From: VBDM01 sp963699535
Lineage (GTDB): Bacteria; Pseudomonadota; Gammaproteobacteria; Burkholderiales; SG8-39
Direction of reading: 5' to 3'
DNA length: 64,000 nt
NCBI GenBank assembly: GCA_963699535.1
Contig: CAVOUJ010000032.1
Coordinates: 124,001-188,000, forward strand
The notes beneath the pieces were generated by a model, which did no database searches, had not been told where the DNA came from, and saw only the letters and a program-made list of their open reading frames with translations. Shown piece after piece: positions 26,480 through 35,566 of the stretch (position 1 is the first letter of the stretch; the number at the start of each line of letters is the position of its first letter). Both the position numbers and the translations under genes were made by a program.

Positions 26480-28750
26480 GTGAGCAGCCCGCCGGACCCG
26501 TTCGACGCGCTGCTCGTCCAAGCGTCCGAGCAGCTGCAGGCCGGACGCCAGCCGGTGGCCGAGGGTATCTACCGGGATATCCTCGAGCGCGTCCCGGGCC
26601 ACCCGGTGGCGACCCATTTCCTCGGCATTTGCCTGGTCCAGACCGGACGCGCGCAGGAAGGGCTGCAAGCCCTCGCGCGGTCGATGGTCGCGCTCGGGCA
26701 CGAGACGCGATTCCGTCACAACTACGCGCTCATGCTCGCGCAGGCCGGGGACGCCGCGGCCGCCGAGCGCGAGCTGGAGGCAGTGATCGCCCTCGACCCG
26801 CGCAATGTCGCGTCGCACAACTACCTCGGCATGGTTCGCCAGCAGCTCGGCCGGCTCGACGCCGCCGCCGCGGCGTATGAGACGGCGCTCGCGCTCGCGC
26901 CCGACGACCCGTTCGTCGCCACGAACTACGGCAACTGCCTGGCTGCGCGCGGCGAGTTCGAAAAGGCGATCGAGCATTTGCGGCGCTCGCTCGCCCGCGC
27001 GCCGAGCAACCCGGTTGCTCACAACAACCTCGGCTCCGCGCTGAGCGCAGCCGGCGACTTGCGCGGCGCGATCGCGGCTTACCGCAAGGCAGCCGAGGTC
27101 GAGCCGCGCTACGCTCCGGCGTGGTTCAACCTCGGGCTCGCCCTGCGCGAGACCGGCGACGAGGCCGGTTCGCTCGAGGCGCTCCGCCAGGCGGTTCAGA
27201 TCGGAGCGGACTTCGCGCCGGCCTGGCAGGCGTTCGCCGACGCATTCGCGAAAACGCGCTTCCTAGCCTGGGACCCGCAGGTGGCGGAGGACCTGACGCG
27301 CGTGCTTCTCCACCCCGCGATCGATCCCGGCCCGCTCGCCGAGGCCGCCGCCAGCCTGCTCCTGCTCGACCCCACGTTCGCCTCACTCGTCCGCGATCCG
27401 CCAGCCAACGATGCGCGGCTGCAGGCGGCCGCGCACCCGATGCTGCTCGCGCTCATCGAGAACGCGCTCGTGCCCGACCCGCTGTTCGAGGCGTTCCTGT
27501 GCACGCTCCGGCGCCGGATGCTCGAGGCATGGCGCGGCGGCACGCTCGCCGCCAGCGCGTGGTCGGTGGATCTCGCCTGTGCCCTTGCCCAGCAGTGCTT
27601 CCTCAACGAGTACGTCTGGCCCGAGAGCGCGGACGAGGCGACTGCGATCGCACGGCTCGCGGACGCCGTGTTCGGCGCGCCGGGCGAGCTGGAACTTGCG
27701 CTGCTCGGCGCGTACCGGCCGCTCGCGGCGTATCCCGGGCTCGCGAGTCCCGCGGGCGCCGGCGCGCCGTTCAAGCGCCTGTGGCGACGCCAGCTCGAGG
27801 AGCCGGCCGAGGAGCGGCGGCTGCGTGAGAGCATCGAGGCGCTTACGCCGATCGAGGACGAGACCTCGCGCGCGGTGCAGCAACAGTACGAGGAGAACCC
27901 CTACCCACGCTGGCATCGCCTGCCGGCATCGCTTGCCTTGCCGTATCCGTTGCGCCGCGCGCTCCGCGAGCGCTTTCCGCACTTCGACCCTGGCCGGCTG
28001 CGCGTGCCGGAAACCCCGGAGATCCTCATCGCCGGCTGCGGTACGGGGTATCAGGCGGCGCTCACCGCGCTCCGCAATCCGGGCGCGCGTATCCTCGCGG
28101 TCGACCTCAGTCGCACGAGCCTCGCTTACGCGCTGCGGCGCGCGCGCGAGCTCGGGCTGAGAGACGTGCGATTCGCGCAAGGCGACCTCCTCGCGCTCGG
28201 CGCGCTGCCGGATCGCTTCGATCTCGTCGAGTGTGCCGGCGTCCTGCACCACCTCCGCGATCCGCTCGAGGGTGCGCGAGTATTGACGGCCCTGCTCAGG
28301 TCCGGCGGCGTGATGAAGCTCGCGCTGTACAGCGAGCGCGCACGCCGGGGCGTGGTCGCGGCGCGCGAGCTGATCGCGCGCCACGGGTTGCGCGGCGACA
28401 TCGAAGGCTTGCGGGCGGCCCGGCAGCTCGTGCTCGCTGAGCCCGCGGGCAGCCTCGCCCGTGAGGTTACGCTCAGCCGTGACTTCTACTCTGCTTCCGG
28501 TGCCCGCGACCTCGCTATGCACATCCAGGAGCATCGCTTCACGACCGCGCAGCTCGGCGAGTGGTTGCGCGCGCTGGAGCTCGAGCTGCTCGGCTTCGAA
28601 TTCGAGGACCCGAGTGTCCCGGCTGCGTATCGCCGGCGCTTCCCGAGGGACGCCGCCGCGACGTCGCTCGAGAACTGGGGGCGTCTCGAGGACGAGCATC
28701 CCGACATCTTTGCAGGGATGTACCAGTTCTGGGTAGCGAAGCCGGCGTAG
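26480..28750 (+). CDS. TPR-repeat protein fused to a SAM-dependent methyltransferase
   Basis: The first 270 or so residues are tandem tetratricopeptide repeats (for example VASHNYLGMVRQQLGRLDAA). A linker region follows, then a class I methyltransferase domain from about residue 514 with motif I ILIAGCGTGYQ, an acidic AVDLS strand and the post-motif VECAGVLHH. GTG 26480 lies 16 bases after the ligase stop and is preferred. The linkage to bclA is positional only. The substrate is unknown; similar TPR-methyltransferases are often annotated without function. Base composition is even more GC-rich than the neighbours. Confidence 0.75.
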   Translation: MSSPPDPFDALLVQASEQLQAGRQPVAEGIYRDILERVPGHPVATHFLGICLVQTGRAQEGLQALARSMVALGHETRFRHNYALMLAQAGDAAAAERELEAVIALDPRNVASHNYLGMVRQQLGRLDAAAAAYETALALAPDDPFVATNYGNCLAARGEFEKAIEHLRRSLARAPSNPVAHNNLGSALSAAGDLRGAIAAYRKAAEVEPRYAPAWFNLGLALRETGDEAGSLEALRQAVQIGADFAPAWQAFADAFAKTRFLAWDPQVAEDLTRVLLHPAIDPGPLAEAAASLLLLDPTFASLVRDPPANDARLQAAAHPMLLALIENALVPDPLFEAFLCTLRRRMLEAWRGGTLAASAWSVDLACALAQQCFLNEYVWPESADEATAIARLADAVFGAPGELELALLGAYRPLAAYPGLASPAGAGAPFKRLWRRQLEEPAEERRLRESIEALTPIEDETSRAVQQQYEENPYPRWHRLPASLALPYPLRRALRERFPHFDPGRLRVPETPEILIAGCGTGYQAALTALRNPGARILAVDLSRTSLAYALRRARELGLRDVRFAQGDLLALGALPDRFDLVECAGVLHHLRDPLEGARVLTALLRSGGVMKLALYSERARRGVVAARELIARHGLRGDIEGLRAARQLVLAEPAGSLAREVTLSRDFYSASGARDLAMHIQEHRFTTAQLGEWLRALELELLGFEFEDPSVPAAYRRRFPRDAAATSLENWGRLEDEHPDIFAGMYQFWVAKPA

Positions 28751-28819
28751 TGGTCATCAGCGCGCACGGTGGAGGACGGGGCGCTGACTCCCGCCCGACC
28801 CGTATCTGCGGCCCTTGTG

Positions 28820-28883
28820 TTGCCTTACAGTCCGCTTACCTCTAGAATTAGAACAATGGTTCAAGTTTTGAATCGGAATTCAA
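28820..28883 (+). promoter_or_regulatory. Putative autoregulated promoter and operator of the TetR gene
   Basis: TTGCCT (28820-28825) and TAGAAT (28843-28848) are 17 bases apart. The predicted start falls at about 28855, essentially on the ATG at 28856, so the mRNA may be leaderless. An inverted repeat TTGAAT-CGGA-ATTCAA (28868-28883) and an overlapping TTCAA-GTT-TTGAA (28860-28872) follow directly, as expected for an operator bound by the repressor itself. Confidence 0.45.
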
Positions 28884-29491
28884 ACGAAACCGTCCCCGAC
28901 CGCGCCCAGCGCAAGTCCGAGGCGAAGCGGCTGGAGATTCTGCGCGCCGCCGCGCGGGTATTCCGCCGCCTCGGGCTCTCGGCCACGGGGATGCGCGAGA
29001 TCGCGCAGGAGGCGGATCTTTCTCCGGGCAATCTCTATTACTACTTCGCGGGCAAGGACGAGATCCTGCTTTTCTGCCAGGAGCGCACGCTCGACCGGCT
29101 GCTCGCCGAGGCCGCGCGGGCGAGCACCGCGGCCGTGGCGTACAGGGACCGGCTGCGCGCGCTGATGAGCGCGCACGTGCATTGCATGCTCGACGATCTG
29201 GAAGGGACCACCGCACACCTCGAGGTCGAAGGGTTGCCCGAGCGCATGCGCCGCGGCGTTATCGCCAAGCGCGACGCCTACGAGCACGCGGTGCGCGAGC
29301 TGGTCGCCGCCGGCATGAAGCGCGGTGAGTTCGCGCAAGGGCGACGCGTCGCTCGTCACGCGCGCCATGCTCGGCGCGGTCAACTGGACCGCGCGCTGGT
29401 ACCGGCACGGCGGTGCGCAATCGGTCGCCGAGATCGCCGATGCGCTCTCCGATTACCTGGTGCGCGGACTGCTCGCGCACGGCGCAAGTGA
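28856..29491 (+). CDS. TetR-family regulator (apparent frameshift near 29340)
   Basis: The N-terminal helix-turn-helix (RAAARVFRRLGLSATGMREI then LSPGNLYYYFAGKDEIL) is a clear TetR domain. The ligand domain starts in the same frame, but near the GGG at 29339-29341 the conserved sequence (DASLVTRAMLGAVNWTARWY) continues in the next frame, implying one extra base. The annotated end is the TGA at 29489-29491, which overlaps the hcrC GTG. With only the one shift corrected, the frame would run past this stop, so the exact C-terminus is uncertain. Position directly before hcrCAB suggests control of 4-hydroxybenzoyl-CoA reduction. Confidence 0.75.
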   Translation: MVQVLNRNSNETVPDRAQRKSEAKRLEILRAAARVFRRLGLSATGMREIAQEADLSPGNLYYYFAGKDEILLFCQERTLDRLLAEAARASTAAVAYRDRLRALMSAHVHCMLDDLEGTTAHLEVEGLPERMRRGVIAKRDAYEHAVRELVAAGMKRGEFAQGRRVARHARHARRGQLDRALVPARRCAIGRRDRRCALRLPGARTARARRK

Positions 29492-29985
29492 AAACGCCCG
29501 CTCCGAGGAACGTCCACCTGAGCCTGCGCGTCAATGGCGAGGAGCAGGAGGTCTCCTTCGCTCCTTACAAGACCTTGCTCGAGGTGCTGCGCGAGGACAT
29601 GAACCTCACCGGGACCAAGCACGGCTGCGAGCTCGGCGAATGCGGCGCCTGCGCGGTGCTGGTGGACGGCGTGCCGGTGCTCTCCTGCCTGGAGCTCGCT
29701 CTGGATTGCGAGGGGCGCTCGATCGAGACGGTCGAGGGCCTGGCGACCGGCGGCAAGCTGCATCCGCTTCAGGCCGCCTTCGCCGATCTCGGCGGTGCGC
29801 AATGCGGTTACTGCACGCCCGGAATCCTGATGACGGCAAAGTCGTTGCTCGAGCGCGAACCGAATCCCAGCCGTGAGCGCATCAAGGAAGCGATCTCGGG
29901 GAACCTGTGTCGCTGCACCGGCTACCAGCAGATCTACGAATCGATCGAGGAAGCGGCAAGAACGATGCGAGAGTCCGGACCATGA
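29488..29985 (+). CDS. hcrC: 4-hydroxybenzoyl-CoA reductase, [2Fe-2S] gamma subunit
   Basis: The 165-residue protein has the two-cluster arrangement of the xanthine oxidase family small subunit: plant-type ferredoxin cysteines in CELGECGACAVLVDG and VLSC, then the second cluster from CGYCTPG and NLCRCTGY. GTG 29488 gives the usual N-terminus. Its stop overlaps the hcrA start (ATGA). The subunit relays electrons from the FAD/[4Fe-4S] subunit to the molybdenum site during reductive removal of the para-hydroxyl group of 4-hydroxybenzoyl-CoA. Confidence 0.88.
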   Translation: MKTPAPRNVHLSLRVNGEEQEVSFAPYKTLLEVLREDMNLTGTKHGCELGECGACAVLVDGVPVLSCLELALDCEGRSIETVEGLATGGKLHPLQAAFADLGGAQCGYCTPGILMTAKSLLEREPNPSRERIKEAISGNLCRCTGYQQIYESIEEAARTMRESGP

Positions 29986-32440
29986 CGACCAAGAAGCGCT
30001 TCGACGTGCTGGGAAAGCCGCGGCGCCGCGTGGACGGCCGCGCCAAGGTGACGGGGCTCACGCGCTTCGCCGACGACGTGATGCTGCCGCGCATGGTCCA
30101 CTGCAAATTGCTGCGCTCGCCGCTGCCGCACGCGACCATCGAATCGATCGATGTGTCGCGCGCGGAGAAGCATCCGGGCGTGCACCTGGTGCTCACCGGG
30201 AAGAATTTCCCCATTACCTTCGGCATCCTGCCCGTCACCCAGGACGAGTATCCGCTCGCACCGGAGCGTGTGCAGGTACGTCGGCGACCCGGTCGCTGCG
30301 GTGATTGCCAAGGACGAGCAGACCGCGTTCGAGGCGCTCGATCTGATCGAGGTGAAATACCGGCCGCTCAAGACGATCTCGGACCCCGAGGAGGCGCTCG
30401 CGACTCCCGAGCCGCGCATCCACGAGTATGGCGAGCAGGGCAATATCCACCGCCTGCAGGCTTACGAATTCGGCGACGTCGAGGAAGCGCTCGGACCGGG
30501 CCGACCACGTGTTCGAGGACCTCTTCTTCTACCAGGGGAACACGCACGCTCCGATCGAGCAGCATGCCTCGGTCGCCGCGGTCGATGGCGAGGGCAAGCT
30601 CACGCTGTGGTCCTCGACGCAGGTGCCGCACTACATTCACCGGGCCCTCGCTACAGCGCTCCAGATTCCCCCCGCGCACGTGCGCGTGATCGCCTGCCCG
30701 AACGGCGGCGGCTTTGGCGGCAAATGCGATCTGCACAACCACGAGATCGTCGTCTCGAAGGCGGCGCTCCTGCTCGGCCGCCCCGTGAAGATCTGCCTGA
30801 CGCGCGAGGAAGTTTTCTACATGCACCGCGGCCGTCATCCAGTGCTGATGCGGATGCGAACGGGCGTGACCCGCGACGGAAAGATAACGGCCATGCACAC
30901 GCAGACCCTGCTCGACGGCGGCGCGTACGGCGGCTACGGCGCTGCGAGCACCTTCTACACGGGCGTGTTGCAGACGACCACCTACGAGATTCCGCGCTAC
31001 AAGTTCGACGCCGCCCGCGTCTTCACCAACAAGCCGCCCTGCGGGCCGAAGCGCGGGCACGGCACGCCGCAGCCGCGCTTCGGCCAGGAAGTGCAGCTCG
31101 ACAAGATCGCCGAGAAGCTCGCGCTCGATCCAGCCGATTTCCGCCTCGGCATCGTAGCGAAGCCCAATTCGCTCACCGCGAACTGGCTGAAGATAGGCAC
31201 GATCGGCCTTGCCGAATGCATCCGCAAGGTGGTGGCGAGCTCCGGCTGGAAGGACAAGCACGCGAAGCTTCCCGAAGGACGCGGCGTCGGGCTCGCCTGC
31301 GGCGCGTATCTCTGCGGTGCGGGCCTGCCGATCTACTGGAACAAGATGCCGCATTCGGGCGTGCAGCTCCTCGTCGACCGGAGCGGGCAGGTGACGGTGT
31401 TCTGCGGAGCGACGGAGATCGGGCAGGGGTCGGACGACGTGCTCGCCGCGATCGTGGCCGAGGTGCTGGGCATCGACGCCTACGACGTGCGCTGCGTGAC
31501 CGGCGACACGGGCCTGACGCCGATCGACCTGGGTTCGTATTCCAGCCGCGTCACGGTCATGATGGGGAACGCCGCGATCCAGGCGGCCGAGCGGGTGAAG
31601 GAGCTCATTTCCCGCGCGGCCGCCGAGCACATGGAAACGCTTCCGGAGAACGTCGGCTTCGCTCGCGGGCGCGTGTTCCGCGCCGACGATCCGGGGAAGC
31701 TGATGAGCTTTCGCGAGGCGATCGTCCTCGCCGAGGAAAAATTCGGAACCCTCGGCTCGGTAGGGTCGTATACGCCGCCGCGAGCGCCCGGACGATACAA
31801 GGGCGCGGGAGTCGGCCCGTCGCCGGCCTACTCGTATACAGCGTGCGTGGTCGAGGCCGAGGTGGATCGCAAGACCGGCTGGATCACGGTCCCGCGCGTG
31901 TGGATCGCGCACGACATCGGCCGCGCCATCAACCCGGTGAGCGCACGCGGGCAGGTGGAGGGGAGCGTCTACATGGCTCTGGGCGAGGCGCTCATGGAAG
32001 AACAGGTATTCCGGCGCCTTCCGCCGAAACTCTCCAATGCGCTCGTGCACAAGATCCCGTCGCTCCTCGAATACAAGAGCCTCACGTCCCTGGACATGCC
32101 CGAGGTCTTCACCGAGCTCGTCGAAGACCCCGACCCGAACTGCCCGTTCGGCGCAAAGGAAGTGGGGCAGGGGCCGCTCCTGCCTGTGATGCCCGCGGTC
32201 GCGAACGCCGTGCACGACGCGATCGGCGTGCGCATCGACGAGCTGCCGATCACGCCGGACAAGGTGCTAGCTGCGCTCGAGAAAAAGACCAAAGGCGAAA
32301 CGCCGCGCGTCGGGCCGGAGAGCTTTCCAAACGTGCCGTACCCCGAGCCGATCCTCGTGCCGCCGCCCTGGGAGGGCGGCGACGGGAATTCGGTCAACAA
32401 GCCGCGGCGCGCTCCTGTGAAAAAGGAGGCCGTTGCATGA
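29982..32440 (+). CDS. hcrA: 4-hydroxybenzoyl-CoA reductase, molybdopterin alpha subunit (two apparent frameshifts)
   Basis: The protein (about 818 residues when corrected) carries the molybdopterin family elements CPNGGGFGGKCD, RGHGTPQPRF and FGAKEVGQGP with the catalytic Glu. The frame shifts at about 30274 (deleting one A restores ERVRYVGDPVAAV) and at 30493-30494 (deleting one G restores EEALDRADHVFED). Both restore textbook family sequence, so these look like single inserted bases. The enzyme removes the phenolic hydroxyl from 4-hydroxybenzoyl-CoA, giving benzoyl-CoA, and is oxygen sensitive in the forms studied. The flanking hcrC and hcrB overlap it by four bases each. Confidence 0.87.
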
Positions 32441-33471
32441 TGCGCTTGCCCTGGTTCGGCTTTCACTCGCCGAAGACGGTCGCCGAAGCGGCAGGTATTC
32501 TCGCCGGCGAAGGCGCCCAGGCCATGCTGATCGCAGGCGGCACCGATCTTCTGCCCAACATGAAGCGGCGTCACCAGACGCCGTCCACGCTGGTTTCGCT
32601 GCGTCGCGTCGAGGCGATCGGGACAATTTCGAATGGAAGCCGACTCACTCTTGGAGCCGGCCTTACGCTCAGCCAGGTCGTCGCAGATCCCGCAGTGCGC
32701 GCAAAATGCACCGGCCTGTGGCAAGCGGCGGCGCAGGTTGCGACCGTGCACCTTCGCAACAGAGGCACGCTCGGCGGGAACCTGTGCCTCGACACGCGCT
32801 GCAACTACTACAACCAGAACTACGAGTGGCGCAAGGCGATCGATTTCTGCCTGAAGAAGGACGGTGAAACCTGCTGGGTAGCCACGGCGAGCAAGCGCTG
32901 TGTCGCCACGTCCTCGACCGATTGCGCACCGGCTTTGATTTCCCTGGGCGCAACCGCGCGCCTCGTTTCCGCGCAGGGCGAGCGGGATGTGGCGCTTGCC
33001 GATCTCTACAGGAACGACGGCATAGACTACCTTTCGCGCCGCGCCGACGAAATCCTCACCGAAGTCAGGCTGCCCGCGGCCGAAGGCTGGAAGAGCAGCT
33101 ATTGGAAGCTCCGCCGTCGCGGCTCGTTCGACTTTCCGGTGCTGGGCGTGGCGGCCGCTGTCAAGTCTGCACGGGATGGCACGGTGGAAGAAGCGCGCAT
33201 CGCGCTCGGCGCGGTGTCCTCCCGGCCGCTCCTCACCAAGGCGGGCGAGCTGCTCGCCGGCCGCAAGCTGACCGACGATGCGATCGCGGAAGCCGGGGCG
33301 AAAGTCGCTTCGGCGGCGAAGCCCATGGACAATACCGATCTCGACCTTTACTGGCGCAAGGATGTCGTATCCGAGTTCGTCGGCTACGCGCTGCGCGAGC
33401 TTCGAGGCGACGACATGAGTGCGATGCGCGTGCGCATCGCGCGGCACGACCTCAGAGGGGTGACCTCATGA
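32437..33471 (+). CDS. hcrB: 4-hydroxybenzoyl-CoA reductase, FAD and [4Fe-4S] beta subunit
   Basis: The 344-residue protein shows the FAD-binding AGGTDLLPNMKR and TLGGNLCLDTRC segments of CO-dehydrogenase flavoprotein folds. An insert holds four cysteines at residues 122, 138, 146 and 155 (spacing 16, 8 and 9). That insert is the extra [4Fe-4S] cluster that sets 4-hydroxybenzoyl-CoA reductases apart from other xanthine oxidase family members, and it allows electrons to run from low-potential ferredoxin toward the molybdenum site. The gene overlaps hcrA and the DUF4863 gene (ATGA at both ends). Confidence 0.92.
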   Translation: MMRLPWFGFHSPKTVAEAAGILAGEGAQAMLIAGGTDLLPNMKRRHQTPSTLVSLRRVEAIGTISNGSRLTLGAGLTLSQVVADPAVRAKCTGLWQAAAQVATVHLRNRGTLGGNLCLDTRCNYYNQNYEWRKAIDFCLKKDGETCWVATASKRCVATSSTDCAPALISLGATARLVSAQGERDVALADLYRNDGIDYLSRRADEILTEVRLPAAEGWKSSYWKLRRRGSFDFPVLGVAAAVKSARDGTVEEARIALGAVSSRPLLTKAGELLAGRKLTDDAIAEAGAKVASAAKPMDNTDLDLYWRKDVVSEFVGYALRELRGDDMSAMRVRIARHDLRGVTS

Positions 33472-33932
33472 CACCTGAACAGTTTCGAGACCTGATTACA
33501 CCGATTACCCGGCGCATCCAGGGGAAGGCCCTCGACGCGAAGCTCGAAACCGAACTCAACGCCGCTTGGCCGGCGAGCGGAGCGGCTTTCAGGAGCGTCT
33601 TCGAAGCGTGCAAACAGGCGATCGAGTCCGGCTGGATGTGCAATCGTGAGGCGGGCGGAATCAAATTCGGCCGCGTGATCAAGCCGGGCCCGGAAACGCA
33701 GGGTTTCAGCGTGGACGTGGTCGAAATGAGTGACATCAAAGGTCCGCACCACCGCCATCCGAACGGCGAGATCGACATGATCATGCCGTTCGACTCCGCC
33801 GCGAAATTCGACGGCCGCGGCGCGGGCTGGATGGTATACGGCCCGGACAGCGCGCACAGTCCCACCGTGAACGACGGCCGGGCGCTGGTGCTCTATTTCC
33901 TGCCGCAGGGCGCGATCGAATTCACGAAGTAG
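33468..33932 (+). CDS. DUF4863 family protein (p-hydroxylaminobenzoate lyase-like)
   Basis: The 154-residue protein has the cupin-like segment DIKGPHHRHPNGEIDMIMPF with clustered histidines and a Glu that could bind metal. The family includes PnbB-type p-hydroxylaminobenzoate lyases, and related genes are frequently placed next to aromatic CoA-ester pathways. It overlaps hcrB by four bases, so it is part of the same transcript. An actual lyase activity in this organism is not established. It converges with boxD. Confidence 0.72.
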   Translation: MTPEQFRDLITPITRRIQGKALDAKLETELNAAWPASGAAFRSVFEACKQAIESGWMCNREAGGIKFGRVIKPGPETQGFSVDVVEMSDIKGPHHRHPNGEIDMIMPFDSAAKFDGRGAGWMVYGPDSAHSPTVNDGRALVLYFLPQGAIEFTK

Positions 33933-33946
33933 CTGCGGCGGCGCGG

Positions 33947-35492
33947 TCAGCTCGACTGCGCACCAATGAGCTTCTGAATCACCGGGCGCGAGCCTTCCAG
34001 CGCCACGCGCTGCATGTAGAACGCGAGGCCGCGCGCCCCGCCCAGCTCTTCGCCGCCTCCCGCGCGTCCCGGGCCGCCGTGCACCAGCTGCGGCAGCACC
34101 GTTCCCGGCCCCGGCGACATCTCGATCTTCGGATGACCGAGGAAAAGCCGCCCGTGATAAGGCGCGATGCCTGAGACGATTTCCTCGAGGAACGCCGCGT
34201 CTTCCGAGTACACGGACGACACGAGACCGCCGTTGCCTCGCGCGACGATGGCGGCGGCGTCCGAAGCTTTCCCCGAGTAGGGGAGCAGCGAAGCCACCGG
34301 GCCGAAGACCTCGCGCGCGTGCACCGCTGCGGCGGGCGCGTCCTTGGCGAATTCCATCAAGATTGGCGAGATGAAGTAGCCCTTGCCTTCGAGCGGCACA
34401 GCGCTTCCGAATGCGGCCTTGCCTTCGGCGCCGAGCTTGCCTGCGCCCTCGCGCACATCGGCGAGCTGTGCGGCGGTCGCGAGCGGCCCCATGCGGGTTT
34501 CTTCGAGCGCAGGGTTGCCCACGCGCACGGATCTCAGGCCTTCGACGAGGTCGTCGCGCACCGTGGCGGCGAGTTCATGCGGCACGAGCACACGCCGGAT
34601 CGCGGTGCACTTCTGGCCCGCCTTCTGCGTCATGTCGCGCAGCACGTCCTTGAGGAAGGTCTCGTACATGTCGCCCTGCGCCACGGCGTCGGGACCGAGC
34701 ACGGCGGCGTTCAGGCTGTCCGCCTCGACGTTAACGCGTACCGATTCGATGAGGACGTTGCGCAGGGCACGGATGCGCGCGCCGGTGTCGCCGGATCCGG
34801 TGAAGGCGAGCACGTCTTGCGCCCCGAGCAAGGCGGGCAGGTCGCCGTGGCCGCCCGCGAGCAGGGACAAGGTCCCCTCCGGCAGGATTTTCTTCTCGAC
34901 CAGGATCTCCATCACGCGGTGCGCGGCCATCGCCGAGCTCGTTGCGGGCTTGGAGAATACGGGCATGCCCGCGAGGAGCGCCGAGGCGGCTTTTTCGGCA
35001 AAGCCCCAGGCCGGGAAATTGAAGGCGTTGATCTGCACCGCGACGCCGTGGCGCGGGACGCAGACGTGCTGTCCGTGAAATCGCGGCGAGCGGCCGAGCT
35101 GCACGCCCTCGCCGTCGACGAGAAATTTCGCGGCGCCGAGCGAAGCGCCGATCTCGGAGTAGGTCTGAAGCGTGAAGATCGCTCCGTCCACGTCGAACTT
35201 CGCGTCCGATCGGGTGTTGCCGCCGTTCGCGACCGCGAGATCGAGCAGTTCGTCGCGATGCGCCTGAATCGCCTTCGCCATCTCCTTCAGGAGCGTCGCC
35301 GCGCTCGGCGAACGACAGCGCGCGCAGCGCCGGCCCTCCTTTTCGGCGCGCGTGCTCGAGCGCCGCGGCGAGGTCGAGGCCTTCGCTGGCGACTTGCGCA
35401 AGAGGCTCCTCGGTCGCAGGGTTCACGAGCGTCTGCGGAGCGCCCGAGCCTTCGACCCAGCGATCGCCGAGGTAACTGCGGAGGGTTTTCAT
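33947..35492 (-). CDS. boxD: 3,4-dehydroadipyl-CoA semialdehyde dehydrogenase BoxD (one apparent frameshift)
   Basis: This is an aldehyde dehydrogenase of about 514 residues. The N-terminus (KTLRSYLGDRWVEG...NPATEEPLA) and the main body are in different frames. Removing one base from the CC at 35299-35300 restores AERATLLKEMAKAI. The body has FNFPAWGFAEKA, TGSGDTG and GQKCTAIRRVLVP with the catalytic Cys. It most resembles the PaaN/BoxD type that oxidises ring-opened CoA semialdehydes to the free acid. The location beside box and hcr genes supports BoxD. It is divergent from the ggt-like gene. Confidence 0.83.
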
Positions 35493-35566
35493 TCAGTGGT
35501 TCCTTTCGAGTGCGGCAAGGATAGCGCAAGCAATTCCGTGGTGCATCCGCGTAAAATCCGCACGAA

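Noticed and set aside
30368..32215. 615-codon minus-strand frame opposite hcrA
   Set aside because: Antisense shadow; the plus strand has full molybdopterin-family motifs.
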